The notes under the pieces: model-generated
Seen by the model: the letters and a program-made list of their open reading frames with translations, nothing else
Database searches by the model: none
Told to the model about the DNA's origin: nothing
Shown: positions 26,091 to 35,385 of the stretch, piece after piece
How the letters are laid out: the number at the start of each line of letters is the position of its first letter
Numbering within the stretch: the first letter of the stretch is position 1
From: JAAFHI01 sp039793685
GTDB taxonomy: Bacteria > Acidobacteriota > Blastocatellia > Chloracidobacteriales > Chloracidobacteriaceae
DNA: 64,000 nt
Assembly (NCBI GenBank): GCA_039793685.1
Contig: JBDRAL010000083.1
Location: forward strand, 1 to 64,000
Reading direction: 5' to 3'
Translations under genes and position numbers: made by a program

Positions 26091-26819
26091 ACAGGACTCC
26101 TCCGCTCGGTCCGGATCAACCCAGCCGAGCACTTTGATGAATGTCGGCCCTGGTCCTTAGAGGCAAGGGGCGGGCCAACCTGAAAATCCTGAACAGGACT
26201 CGTGAATTTTGGAAAGTTCCCGAAACCTAGGCCGAAGGAGAAAGTTCTGTCAATTCGTTTTAAAAAAACAGCAAATTAGAAAAAATTTATATCCTTGTAA
26301 GAAAGATGAAAGATTCGCCTGCACTTCCCTAAAAAAAAATGAAGCTTCATGGAAAGACATTTCCCCCCACGCGAGACTCCCGCCATTTTCAAGAAAACCT
26401 TTGAAAAGAGAAGGAAATGAAACCTCCTTTCGGCCTGATGCGAACGACCATGTCCCCGTCGGATTACCTGTTTCGACACATTCCATCCTGAAGTTCGGGG
26501 GAAACCGGTCAGGTCGCCGAAAAAAAACGCCAATCGAAAAAAAAGAGCGACAATAAATCCACCGAAATTCTTCCCTTTTTAATCTTCAAGAAGCGAGGGC
26601 GCATGCATTTCCGGGTGCTTTCGGTCAATTCGCTTCCGCCTCAATTCACCGCCCCAAAACGAAACACACACCAAACACCCGTTCCGCCACGCCCTCGCGC
26701 CTTTTTTCTTCAAAAACCGGGGAAAAAAGGGTTGAAGAACGACCACGAAAACTGGCAACGTTCCTTTTCTCACACTCGGACCGGCATTTCTCAGGGTCCG
26801 TCAGCCGAAAGAAGTTTCG
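26091..26819. other. Long intergenic region between divergent genes
   Basis: These 729 bp separate the divergent subtilase-like gene and the Cys-rich membrane protein. The segment 26180-26560 is markedly A/T-rich with runs of A and several long purine tracts, unlike the rest of the window. It probably holds both promoters. I see no convincing gene, tRNA or riboswitch. Confidence 0.5.
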
Positions 26820-27293
26820 ATGAACGCTTCGCCCCAGACAGTGGACGTGCGCCCGGCACGCGCCGCCATCGGCCAGTTGGTCGTGGCCGCGCTGTTGTCG
26901 CTGGGCGGCCTGCTGTTTCTCGGAGCGCTCGCCGGAAAGTTTTCGAATCCCTTCGACACGATCTGTTCGATGGGGCCGTCCTGCAAGATGGACGGCGACC
27001 GGATGGCCGCCGACTGCCCGATGATGAAGGCGAAACGGGCGGTCACGACCGAACCCGCGCCGCCGCCGGGCTTCAATCCCGGCGAGCCGAGCCTGCACGG
27101 CAAATGCTGCTGCGACGCGTCCGGCTCGACGACGGCGAATCAGGTTCAACAAGCACTCCTTTCCGGCCACGTCACCACCCTGCCGCCCCCGGAACCGGTC
27201 ATCGTCCGGTTGGCCCGGCGTCAGATTCTTCCCCGGCTTCAATTCCTCGACCGGCGTCACTCCCGCGCGCCGCCCGCGTTCTCCATCGCGTAA
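26820..27293 (+). CDS. Cys/Met-rich membrane protein
   Basis: This 157-residue protein has one clear hydrophobic helix (about 19-43, LVVAALLSLGGLLFLGALAG). A segment rich in potential metal ligands follows (TICSMGPSCKMDGDRMAADCPMM) and then GKCCCDAS. No family is recognised. The Met/Cys spacing and the downstream TonB receptor, PepSY, HMA and NosL genes suggest Cu(I) or related metal binding in the periplasm; this is inference. The start ATG follows a GAAAGAAG-type site. It is probably the first gene of the plus-strand metal-handling cluster. Confidence 0.6.
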   Translation: MNASPQTVDVRPARAAIGQLVVAALLSLGGLLFLGALAGKFSNPFDTICSMGPSCKMDGDRMAADCPMMKAKRAVTTEPAPPPGFNPGEPSLHGKCCCDASGSTTANQVQQALLSGHVTTLPPPEPVIVRLARRQILPRLQFLDRRHSRAPPAFSIA

Positions 27294-27406
27294 AAAACCG
27301 ATTTCCCTTTTCAAATGAACGGTTTGGCGTCATTGCGCCCGGCTTTGTCGGCGCGTGATGCGCCCGTGCCGGCGTGTCTTCCACGGAAGCCGCCATCGGA
27401 GAATTC

Positions 27407-30343
27407 ATGTCGATCAGAAAATTCGTCCCCACCGCGATCCTCCTCGCGGTCATCCTGCTCGCCTGCGCGTCGTCCGCGTCGGCTCAGAACATCAAGGCCG
27501 CCCTCGCCGGGCGCGTCACCGACGAACAGGGCGCGACCCTCTCGGGCGTGTCGGTCACGGCGACCGACACCGCGCGCGGCCTCAAACGCGCCGTCACCAC
27601 CGACGCCAACGGCGCCTACTTCATTCCCGGACTCGAACCGGGCCGATACACCGTCGCTTTTCAGAAAGAAGGTTTCGGCGACACCGTTCGCGAAAATGTC
27701 GCCCTCAATCTCGGCGAGGCCCCGGCGCTCGACGTCGCGCTGGCCGTCCGCCGCGCGGATGAAGTCGTGGATGTTTCCGCCGGGAGCGGCTTCGCGATTC
27801 AATCCGAGGAAGCCAAGCTCTCGCGCACCTTTTCCGCCGAGGAAATGAACGACCTGCCGACGGCCTCCGGCGGACAGGGCCGCAACTACTACACGCAGGC
27901 CCGGACCGCCCCCGGCGTCGCCGCTTCGACGCAGGCGCACCAGCCCTTCGCAATCAACGGCAACCGCGCTCGAAGCAACAACTATCTGCTTGATTCCGTT
28001 GACAATAACGATTCCAGCACCGGCCTTGTCGCCGGACGCGGCGTGACCGAACAGCTCGTCAGCCAGGAAGCCGTCGCCGGGATGGAAGTGCTGACCCACA
28101 ACTTCAAGGCGGAATACGGCCGCAATTCGGGCGGCATCGTCAGCCTCGTCACCAAGGGCGGGACGAACGAATTTCACGGCTCGGTTTACGAGTATCACAA
28201 CAATTCGGCGCTCTCGGCACGGAACTTCTTCGAAGGCGCGAAGGCGTCGAACCGGGGAAATCTCGCCGGTTTCACCCTCGGCGGCCCGATCGTGAAGAAC
28301 CGGGCCTTCTTTTTCGGCCAGTTCGAAACCAACCGCCAGCGCGGCAGCCAGCGGACGACCTTTCAGGGACTGACCGACGCGGAACGCGCTCAGGCGGTCG
28401 CCGCAGTTCAACCACTTGTCGCCCTTTACCCCCGGATTCCGGCGGGCGCGGCCCGGACCTTCATCGTCGGCCTTCCCCGGACCAACGACCAGTACACATC
28501 TTTAATAAGAGGGGATTTCAATCTGACGGCGAACCAGACGCTGATGGCGCGGTTCAACGACACGGTTTCGGACCTCGTCACGTCGGGCGCGGGGGGAATT
28601 CTCGCGGCAAGCGTCGGCAGCCGTCGCCGGACCATCAGCGCGACCGCGCAGCACAACTTCGCCATCACCGGCGCGCTGCTCAACGAATTCCGGCTCGGCT
28701 ACAACCGGACGGAAGCCCTCGACACGCCGACCGACAATTCCCTGCTGCTCGGTGATCCGGCGGTCAACGGCAATATCGGACGGCTCTCCGTGACCGGCCT
28801 CACGACGGCGGGGATTCCCTCGTTTCTCAATCAGTCGAACTTCCAGAACAACGTCCAGGTCAGCAACGACCTGACGTGGACGCGCGGCGACCACCGGTTC
28901 AAGTTCGGCGCGTCGTTCCGGCGGGTGCAGGTCAACGGCGGCAGCCTCGACAACGCCTTTCGCGGCCAGTTGAGCTTCTTGAACGTGGCGGATTTCCTCG
29001 CCGGACGCCCCGCCAACTACACCCTGAATCAGGGAAATCCGCTCATCGGCCTGCGCCGGACGGAAATCCACGCCTACGCGCAGGACGACTGGTCGCTTCG
29101 TCGCAACCTCACGCTCAACCTCGGCCTGCGGTATGAAATCAACACCGCCCCGCGCGAGGCGGCGAACCGGATTCCGAACCAGTACCTTTTGAACACCGAC
29201 CGCAACAACGTCGCGCCGCGGTTCGGCCTTGCGTGGCAGTTCATGCCGAAAACGGTGCTTCGCGCGGGTTACGGCGTCTATTTCAACGTCGTCGAACTGA
29301 CCTTTCTCGGCCTGACGCGGTTCAATCCGCCGCTCGTGGCGAGTTTCACCGCCGTCCGGCCATCCTTTCCGAATCTGCTCGGCAACGCGCAACAGAACGT
29401 CCCGTCGGGGCTGGTGATTCCGAACCCGGCGACGGCCACGCCCTACGCGCAGCATTTCAACGTCACGCTGGAACGCGAAATTTCGCGAAATTCGACCCTC
29501 AGCGTGGCCTATGTCGGGACGCTCTCCCGCAAACTCTCGCGCACCCGCCGGACCAACGGCGGCGAACTGCTCGCGCAAACCTTGCGGCCCGATCCGACGG
29601 TCGGCGTCGTGAACGTGCTCGAAACGTCCGCCAACGCGAGCTACCACGCGCTGCAAGTCTCGTGGAGTCAGCAGTTTGCGAATCAACTTCAACTTCGCGC
29701 GGCTTACACCTGGTCGAAATTCATCGACGACGTTTCCGACATCGCCGGGTCGAACACGGGCATCGCGCCGACGGTTCTGCCGATTGACGAGCGCAACCTT
29801 CGGCTCGACCGGGGGATTTCGGATTTTGACATTCCGCAGGTTCTGACGCTGACGGGAATCTGGCGCGTTCCGTTCTTCAAGAACAACCGCTGGCTCGGCG
29901 GCTGGTCCCTGACCGGCATCGGCACGATCCAGTCGGGCCGCCCCTTCACCATCCTCGCCAACACGCCCAACCCCACCGGGACGAACAACAACCGCCCGAA
30001 CGATCTGGCCGGGGCCTTTCTGCGCGACGGCTCGTCGCTGACGCCGATCCGGCTCGGAACCGGCTTCACGGCGGCGAACCTGCGCCCCGCCGCCGGACAG
30101 GTCGGCACGCTCGGACGCAACACCGAGCGCGGCGACGCCTTCCTCGACTGGAGTTTTTCGCTCGCGAAGGACTTCGCGGTGACGGAAAGCCTCCGCGTAC
30201 AGGTGCGCGGCGAGTTGTTCAACGCCTTCAACGTGACGAATTTCGGCGCGGTTGACGGCACGCTCGGCTCGGCCACGTTCGGTCGCGCGACGGCGGCGTT
30301 CGATCCGCGCCGCGCCCAACTCGCCCTGCGGGTGACTTTCTAG
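27407..30343 (+). CDS. TonB-dependent outer-membrane receptor, Oar-like
   Basis: The protein has 978 residues from the ATG at 27407 (GGAG 6-7 nt upstream). The signal peptide ends at SASA-QN. An N-terminal carboxypeptidase-regulatory-like beta sandwich follows (KAALAGRVTDEQGATLSGVSVTATD). A plug domain (INGNRARSNNYLLDSVDNND, then SGGIVSLVTKGGTNEFHGSVYEYH) and a large barrel come next, ending in RVTF with the terminal Phe expected for BAM insertion. Such receptors import metal chelates or oligomers using TonB energy. Neighbouring PepSY, HMA and NosL genes suggest a metal complex. Confidence 0.88.
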   Translation: MSIRKFVPTAILLAVILLACASSASAQNIKAALAGRVTDEQGATLSGVSVTATDTARGLKRAVTTDANGAYFIPGLEPGRYTVAFQKEGFGDTVRENVALNLGEAPALDVALAVRRADEVVDVSAGSGFAIQSEEAKLSRTFSAEEMNDLPTASGGQGRNYYTQARTAPGVAASTQAHQPFAINGNRARSNNYLLDSVDNNDSSTGLVAGRGVTEQLVSQEAVAGMEVLTHNFKAEYGRNSGGIVSLVTKGGTNEFHGSVYEYHNNSALSARNFFEGAKASNRGNLAGFTLGGPIVKNRAFFFGQFETNRQRGSQRTTFQGLTDAERAQAVAAVQPLVALYPRIPAGAARTFIVGLPRTNDQYTSLIRGDFNLTANQTLMARFNDTVSDLVTSGAGGILAASVGSRRRTISATAQHNFAITGALLNEFRLGYNRTEALDTPTDNSLLLGDPAVNGNIGRLSVTGLTTAGIPSFLNQSNFQNNVQVSNDLTWTRGDHRFKFGASFRRVQVNGGSLDNAFRGQLSFLNVADFLAGRPANYTLNQGNPLIGLRRTEIHAYAQDDWSLRRNLTLNLGLRYEINTAPREAANRIPNQYLLNTDRNNVAPRFGLAWQFMPKTVLRAGYGVYFNVVELTFLGLTRFNPPLVASFTAVRPSFPNLLGNAQQNVPSGLVIPNPATATPYAQHFNVTLEREISRNSTLSVAYVGTLSRKLSRTRRTNGGELLAQTLRPDPTVGVVNVLETSANASYHALQVSWSQQFANQLQLRAAYTWSKFIDDVSDIAGSNTGIAPTVLPIDERNLRLDRGISDFDIPQVLTLTGIWRVPFFKNNRWLGGWSLTGIGTIQSGRPFTILANTPNPTGTNNNRPNDLAGAFLRDGSSLTPIRLGTGFTAANLRPAAGQVGTLGRNTERGDAFLDWSFSLAKDFAVTESLRVQVRGELFNAFNVTNFGAVDGTLGSATFGRATAAFDPRRAQLALRVTF

Positions 30344-30510
30344 GGAAGGATGAAGGACGAGGGATGAAGGATGAAAAAAACAGTTTTGAGTGATGAGTTT
30401 TGAGTTTCCTTCGATTGGGAAGCGCGAGTCCGGACCTCGGCAAAATCCATCATTCAAAATTTGCCTTTCTTCATCCCTCATCCTTCATCCCTCATCCCTT
30501 TCTTCAAACG
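30344..30510. repeat. Inverted GGGATGAAGGATGA repeats
   Basis: GAAGGATGAAGGACGAGGGATGAAGG at the left is mirrored by TCATCCCTCATCCTTCATCCCTC at the right. It occupies the spacer between the receptor and the PepSY gene and could form a long hairpin in the transcript. Confidence 0.75.
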
Positions 30511-30521
30511 GTGAGCGAAGA

Positions 30522-32042
30522 ATGAAAAAGAACTTTTACCTCTGGCATCGGCGATTGGGCTTCGCGGCCTGTTTCGCCGCCTTTCTGTGGTGCGTGAGCG
30601 GCTTTTTCCATCCGATCATGTCGTGGACGCAGCCGCGCCCCGCAGCGATGTTCCTCGAACCGACCAAAGTGGCGGGCGGCGACGCCCCGCTTTCACCCGC
30701 CGAGGCGTTCACCCGCAACGGCATCGCCCGTTTCCGGACCTTTCATCTGGTGAAGTTCGGCGATACGACCTTCTATCAGGTTCAAACCGAGGAAAAACCG
30801 GAACTGACCTACATTGACGCCGCGACCGGCGCGGCGCTTCCGAACGGCGACGCGCGCTACGCCGAGCATCTGGCCCGCGAATTTCTGAAGGATTTCGAAT
30901 CGCCGGTGGCGTCGGTCCGGCGGCTGGATGACTTCGATGACAATTACAAATCCATCAACCGCCTGCTGCCGGTTTACAAGGTGACGTTCGACCGGCGGGA
31001 CGGCATGGCGGCCTACATCGACACCGGCGGCTCGCGACTCTCGACGCTGGAACATTCGCTCAAGCGGCGGCTGTCGTGGGTGTTCACGACCTTTCACAAT
31101 TTTGAATTCGTCGGAACCAACGAGCGGCTGCGGATTGCCGTTCTGATCCTGTTCGCGCTGACCACCTTCGGCGTGGCGGCGAGCGGAATCGCGGTCTACG
31201 GGCTGTTCTGGAAGCGGTTCCGGGCCAAAAACGCCCTCGCGGATGCCTCGCCGCGCGGAAAATTCCGCAAATACCACCGGAGCATCGGCATCGCCGTCTC
31301 GGTCGCGATGCTCATGTTCGCGGCGAGCGGCGCGTTTCACGCCTTCGACAAGCGCAAAGGCAGCCCGTTCGGAAAAACCGCCTTTCCCGAGGGCCTGTTC
31401 GCGTCGGGTCAGTTCACCCGGCCACTCGGTCCGGTCATCGGACGCGGCGCGACCGACGTGACGGTGGTCCGGCTCGACGGGACCGCCCACTACCGGATCG
31501 CGCGGGCGGACCGGTCGGTGGATTTCGTGAACGCGATGTCGGGGGAACCGGCGAAAGACGCCGCCGCGCGGTACGTTCGTCAACTCGCCGTCGAGTACGG
31601 CGGATTCGGCGGACTCGATGACGCCAAAATCGCCTCGCTGACGCCCGTGACGAAGTTCGATGGTGAGTACGGCTTCGTCAACAAGCGTCTTCCGGTGGTG
31701 AAGGTGCAGTTCAACGACGGCAAAAACACCCGGTACTACATCGAGCCGTCGAGCGGCGCGCTCGCGGCCCGTTTCGCCGACGGCGCGCGGTCGCTCGAAA
31801 GTTATTCCTTCGACATTCTGCACAAATGGCGGTTTCTCGATCCGGTCATCGGAAAAACCGCCCGCGACGTGGTGATGATGCTGTTCGTCGGGGCGAGCGC
31901 GCTCGTTTCGGCGATGGGTCTGATCCTTTTTCTGCCGTGGCCGCGCCGCCGCCGGGCGTCCCGCGCGACGCACACGCCCGACGCCGCCCCTCGACCGACC
32001 ACCCCGGCGACGAACCTCGCCTTTTCCAAAACGGAGCATTGA
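30522..32042 (+). CDS. PepSY-associated TM protein
   Basis: The protein has 506 residues from MKKNFYLWHRRLGF. Membrane helices lie at about 12-31, near 206-228, 250-280 and 455-480. Two periplasmic PepSY regions lie between them (TYIDAATGAAL, YIEPSSGALAARF). Conserved His residues (LWHRRLG, FTTFHNFEF, KYHRSIG, DILHKWRF) match the PepSY-TM family linked to ferric-siderophore or metal-complex reduction at the inner membrane. It is downstream of a TonB receptor and its stop is 2 bp before the HMA gene, so it is part of one operon. The metal is not determined by sequence. Confidence 0.85.
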   Translation: MKKNFYLWHRRLGFAACFAAFLWCVSGFFHPIMSWTQPRPAAMFLEPTKVAGGDAPLSPAEAFTRNGIARFRTFHLVKFGDTTFYQVQTEEKPELTYIDAATGAALPNGDARYAEHLAREFLKDFESPVASVRRLDDFDDNYKSINRLLPVYKVTFDRRDGMAAYIDTGGSRLSTLEHSLKRRLSWVFTTFHNFEFVGTNERLRIAVLILFALTTFGVAASGIAVYGLFWKRFRAKNALADASPRGKFRKYHRSIGIAVSVAMLMFAASGAFHAFDKRKGSPFGKTAFPEGLFASGQFTRPLGPVIGRGATDVTVVRLDGTAHYRIARADRSVDFVNAMSGEPAKDAAARYVRQLAVEYGGFGGLDDAKIASLTPVTKFDGEYGFVNKRLPVVKVQFNDGKNTRYYIEPSSGALAARFADGARSLESYSFDILHKWRFLDPVIGKTARDVVMMLFVGASALVSAMGLILFLPWPRRRRASRATHTPDAAPRPTTPATNLAFSKTEH

Positions 32043-32044
32043 CC

Positions 32045-32362
32045 ATGAAGAAGATGATAAGCGTGTTTTTCCTCCTCGCCGGCCTTTTCGCCGCGCCCCT
32101 CGTCTCGCCGGGGCCGGTTTCCACGGTCCGGGCGCAAACCGCCAACCTCAAAACCGTGAAACTGACCGTTTCCGGGATGCACTGCGAAGGATGCGTCAAC
32201 CGCGTGACCCGCTTTCTGAAAAAGGAACGCGGCGTGACCGCCTGCACTGTCAATCTGGAAACCGGCGTCGCCGAAGTGACCTTCAACCCGGCGCAGGCGA
32301 CCGAAAAACGCCTGATCGCCGCCGTGAAAAAGGCGGGTTACAAGGCGACGGTTCAAAGCTGA
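32045..32362 (+). CDS. Periplasmic heavy-metal-associated (HMA) protein
   Basis: The 105-residue protein has a signal peptide to about TVRAQT. A single HMA fold follows with the metal-binding loop GMHCEGC and the C-terminal KKAGYKA typical of MerP/CopZ. It is secreted, like MerP. It should bind Cu(I), Hg(II) or another soft metal through the two Cys and pass it on within the periplasm. It begins 2 bp after the PepSY stop, indicating translational coupling. Confidence 0.9.
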   Translation: MKKMISVFFLLAGLFAAPLVSPGPVSTVRAQTANLKTVKLTVSGMHCEGCVNRVTRFLKKERGVTACTVNLETGVAEVTFNPAQATEKRLIAAVKKAGYKATVQS

Positions 32363-32417
32363 GGCACGAACGGGGCGGGACCGGGCTGGACTCGCCCCCT
32401 TTTCAAAGGAAAACGCG

Positions 32418-33230
32418 ATGAAACGACGTGATTTCGGAAAACTGACCGCCGCCGGGCTGCTCGCCGGGCTGGCGGACAGGAACGTTGCCGCTCACACCGC
32501 CGCGAAGGACGAATCCCTGACCGGCGGGCAGAAAGTGACCATCGGCATGCTGGCCTATCCGGGGCTGTTCCTCCAGGACCTCGTCGGACCGCTGGCGATA
32601 TTCGAAGCCTTGATGAACCGGGACATTCATCTGATCTGGAAAAACCGTGAACCGCTCGTCCTGCCCGGCGAACGGCCGCTCATCCCGGTGACGGCCACGA
32701 CCACGTTCAAGGAATGCCCCGCCGATCTGGACGTGCTGTTCGTGCCGGGCGGCGCGCGCGGAACGCTCAACGTCATGAACGACGACGAAACGCTCGATTT
32801 TCTGGCGGAGCGGGGAAAAACCGCGAAGTACATTACAAGCGTCTGCACCGGTTCGCTCATCCTCGGCGCGGCGGGACTGCTGAAGGGCTACCGGGCCACG
32901 ACCTACTGGCTTTCGCGCGAGGTTTTGAAGGAATTCGGCGCGATTCCGACCGCCGGGCGGGTCGTGACCGACCGTAACCGGATTACCGGCGGCGGCGTCA
33001 CGGCGGGCCTCGACTTCGGGCTGACGCTGGTGGCCAAACTTCGCAACCGGACCTACGCGGAGGCGGTTCAGTTGTACCTTGAATATGACCCGCGTCCGCC
33101 GTTTTCCGCCGGTTCGCCGGAAACGGCCCCACCGGTCGCGAGAACGTTCATTTCCGATATGTTGAGTCCGTTCAATGTCGGCGCGCGGGCCGCCGCCGAC
33201 CGGTTGCGGAAACGCGGTTCATCCGAATGA
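32418..33230 (+). CDS. DJ-1/PfpI-family protein with Tat-like signal
   Basis: The 270-residue protein begins MKRRDFGKLTAAGLLAG, a twin-arginine type leader without a perfect motif. A PfpI/GATase-like fold follows, with the nucleophile elbow SVCTGS (Cys143) and PGLFLQDLVGP near the start. This subgroup includes isonitrile hydratase-like enzymes and AraC-linked ThiJ proteins; activity cannot be fixed. The C-terminal region (RTFISDMLSP) is an extension. It is 55 bp after the HMA gene in the same direction. AAAGGAAA precedes the ATG. Confidence 0.8.
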   Translation: MKRRDFGKLTAAGLLAGLADRNVAAHTAAKDESLTGGQKVTIGMLAYPGLFLQDLVGPLAIFEALMNRDIHLIWKNREPLVLPGERPLIPVTATTTFKECPADLDVLFVPGGARGTLNVMNDDETLDFLAERGKTAKYITSVCTGSLILGAAGLLKGYRATTYWLSREVLKEFGAIPTAGRVVTDRNRITGGGVTAGLDFGLTLVAKLRNRTYAEAVQLYLEYDPRPPFSAGSPETAPPVARTFISDMLSPFNVGARAAADRLRKRGSSE

Positions 33231-33298
33231 CGCTCCCGGCGCGTTTTTTGCCGGGACCAGACGGCGTTCGCGTGAGCGAACGCGCGGGAAGAAAAATC

Positions 33299-33835
33299 AT
33301 GAGCAAATTGTCGCTTGAAGAAATCGAGGCCCGCCGCCTCAAGGGCGCGCGGCTGCTCCGGACGACCGATCTTTCGCAGTCCGAAATCGCCCGGCGGCTG
33401 GGTGTCACGCGCGCCGCCGTGTCGGCGTGGGCGCAACGACTGGAAAACCACCCGATGGGCGACCTGCGCCGCCGCCGGATGGGTCGCGAACCGCAATTGA
33501 ACGATGCCGAGTGGCGGGCCGTCCTCGACGTACTCGCCAGGTCGGTCAAACCGGTCGGGTTCGGCGATGGCCGCTGGTCGCTCGAAGACATCCAAAAATT
33601 CATTCACCGGCGGTTCGGCGTGGACTACAGCATCTGTTTTCTATCGGTCAAACTGCGAAAACTGGGCTGGGACGTTCACGAACAACGGTTCACCCACCCG
33701 CCGAACTGCCAGATGAACCGGGACCGGATTCTGAGCTGGGCGTCGCTGCGAAACGCCGTCCGTCAGGCTTCGGGAACGCCCGCCCGGTCGCGAAACAACC
33801 AACGTCAACCACGAAAAAAGGAGTCCCCGGCGTGA
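33299..33835 (+). CDS. HTH protein, IS630-transposase N-terminal-like
   Basis: The 178-residue protein carries a homeodomain-like HTH (LSQSEIARRLGVTRAAVSAWAQR) and a winged-helix segment (WSLEDIQKFIHRRFGVDYS), as at the N-terminus of IS630-family transposases. The DDE catalytic domain is absent. The frame ends with a basic tail, and no inverted repeats flank it. It overlaps the next gene's GTG by 4 bp, so it is part of the operon rather than an insertion. It may be a transposase remnant recruited as a regulator. GGAAG lies 8 nt before the ATG at 33299. Confidence 0.75.
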   Translation: MSKLSLEEIEARRLKGARLLRTTDLSQSEIARRLGVTRAAVSAWAQRLENHPMGDLRRRRMGREPQLNDAEWRAVLDVLARSVKPVGFGDGRWSLEDIQKFIHRRFGVDYSICFLSVKLRKLGWDVHEQRFTHPPNCQMNRDRILSWASLRNAVRQASGTPARSRNNQRQPRKKESPA

Positions 33836-34422
33836 ATTCACCCGAACGAAACCACCTGATTTCAAGAAGAACCATCCTGTTGACCGTCGGCGCGGGCCTG
33901 TTCGGCTTCGCCTGCCGCCGGACCGGCGAGGAAACCGGCGGTCCAAAACCGACGGTCACCTCGCCGCCCCCGAAAAAGGTCGAACCGGCCAGGATGAAGT
34001 GCGGCGTCTGCGGCATGCACGTCGATCCGGATTCGGAAAACCGGTTCGAAATGACCGACACGAAGGACAAAAAGCACAATTTCTGCTCCTCGGTCTGCGC
34101 CATCGCCTATTCGGACGTCTACCCGCCGAAAGCCGGGGGTTTGACCGTTTACGACTACGAAACCCATAAAATGATCGACCCGGAAAAGGCGTTTCATCTT
34201 TTCGATTCGAAACTGGAGGTCGCCGGGGCGATGCCGCCAGCGGTGGCGGCCTTCGGGACGCGCGCGGCGGCCGACGCGGCGGCGAAAAAGCACGGCGGGA
34301 AAGTGTTGAAGTGGGGTGAACTCCGCGCGGCCATCCGAAAAACGGAGGACTACAAGGACTCCCGCGTCCCGAAGGAGCAAAGCCAGCTTTCCCCGGCGGG
34401 CGCGGACTGTTGCGTTCAATAG
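33832..34422 (+). CDS. nosL: NosL-family copper-binding protein
   Basis: The 196-residue protein starts at GTG 33832, which has AAGGAG 8 nt upstream and overlaps the previous stop. A Tat-like or lipoprotein-like leader (SRRTILLTVGAGLFGFAC) precedes the NosL core: MKCGVCGMHVDPDSENRFEM and HNFCSSVCAIAYSDVYP. NosL binds Cu(I) through Met/Cys and supplies it to nitrous oxide reductase, but orphan copies occur in other copper systems. No nos genes are in the window. A C-terminal extension ends DCCVQ. Confidence 0.82.
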   Translation: MNSPERNHLISRRTILLTVGAGLFGFACRRTGEETGGPKPTVTSPPPKKVEPARMKCGVCGMHVDPDSENRFEMTDTKDKKHNFCSSVCAIAYSDVYPPKAGGLTVYDYETHKMIDPEKAFHLFDSKLEVAGAMPPAVAAFGTRAAADAAAKKHGGKVLKWGELRAAIRKTEDYKDSRVPKEQSQLSPAGADCCVQ

Positions 34423-34482
34423 TGGAAACGCCTCTCATGAGGCTGAACGCAATCCGTCGAAGTCGTCCGAAGGTGAACAGGA

Positions 34483-35172
34483 ATGGCGAATTTTTTTCTT
34501 GCCGGGTGGATTGACCTCGGCCAGACCGGCCTGAGTTTCTGGTCGCTGGTCGCGGTCGGGTTCCTGCTCGGCCTGCGGCACGCGACCGAGGCGGACCACG
34601 TCGTGGCCGTCTCGACCATCGTCAGCGAATACCGAAACCCACTGGCCGCCGCCGCGGTCGGGGGCCTGTGGGGTATTGGCCACACATTTTCCATCATCGC
34701 GGTCGGGATGTTTGTACTGGGCCTGAGGATCGCCCTGCCGGAACGGGCGGCGGGCTGGCTCGAATTCGGAATCGCCGTGATGATCGTAGTCCTTGGGGTA
34801 CGCGCCGTCCGCGCGGCGCGCGTCCCCCACGATCACTCCCCCGTTGAATCCACGCCCCGAAATCTGACCGGACTGGCAAAATTCGGGATTCGCCCGCTGC
34901 TGGTGGGGCTGGCGCATGGGCTGGCTGGTTCCGCGGCCCTCACCCTCGCGGTTCTGAGTCAAATTCGGGGTTTCGGAACGGGGATGTTCTACCTGGCTGC
35001 ATTTGGTTTCGGAACGGTCGTCGGAATGATGGTCGCCTCGGGCTGTGTCGGCGTGCCTTTCGCCATTGCCGGAAGGTCGAATCCTCAAATTGCCCGAGGC
35101 ATTCGAATGGCGGCGGGTCTGGCCGGAATCGGATTCGGCATCTGGTACGGTCTGGGCTGTCTTCCGCTTTGA
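34483..35172 (+). CDS. NiCoT/UreH-like membrane permease
   Basis: The 229-residue, six-helix membrane protein carries the signature GLRHATEADHVVAVST in its first helix, corresponding to the HX4DH metal motif of NiCoT nickel/cobalt permeases and UreH/HupE-like proteins. A short His-containing cytoplasmic loop (VPHDHS) separates the two halves, and LLVGLAHGLAGSAAL opens the second. It probably moves Ni, Co or another divalent metal across the inner membrane. It is 60 bp after NosL on the same strand and is likely the last gene of the metal cluster. Confidence 0.82.
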   Translation: MANFFLAGWIDLGQTGLSFWSLVAVGFLLGLRHATEADHVVAVSTIVSEYRNPLAAAAVGGLWGIGHTFSIIAVGMFVLGLRIALPERAAGWLEFGIAVMIVVLGVRAVRAARVPHDHSPVESTPRNLTGLAKFGIRPLLVGLAHGLAGSAALTLAVLSQIRGFGTGMFYLAAFGFGTVVGMMVASGCVGVPFAIAGRSNPQIARGIRMAAGLAGIGFGIWYGLGCLPL

Positions 35173-35385
35173 TTTTTTTGTTGCGTTGTTCCGATGACCG
35201 AACATCCAAACCCCGCCCGTTTCACCGCCATAAACAAAAAACTGGCCGAACCAGCCGAAAACAACCGGTCCAGCGTTGCCAACCGGATTCTTTTTGGAGA
35301 AGATTGGCGGCTCGTCTCGCCCGTCGGGTAACAGCGATGTTACACAGTCCGCCGTTCCTCCCACGCGGATATCCTTCCATTTTGG

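Noticed and set aside
30693..32039. 448-codon minus-strand frame
   Set aside because: Shadow of the PepSY gene; Arg/His/Gly-rich with no motif.
35173..35385. Leader peptide or small gene before phoD
   Set aside because: Short frames only, with no ribosome site or conserved feature.
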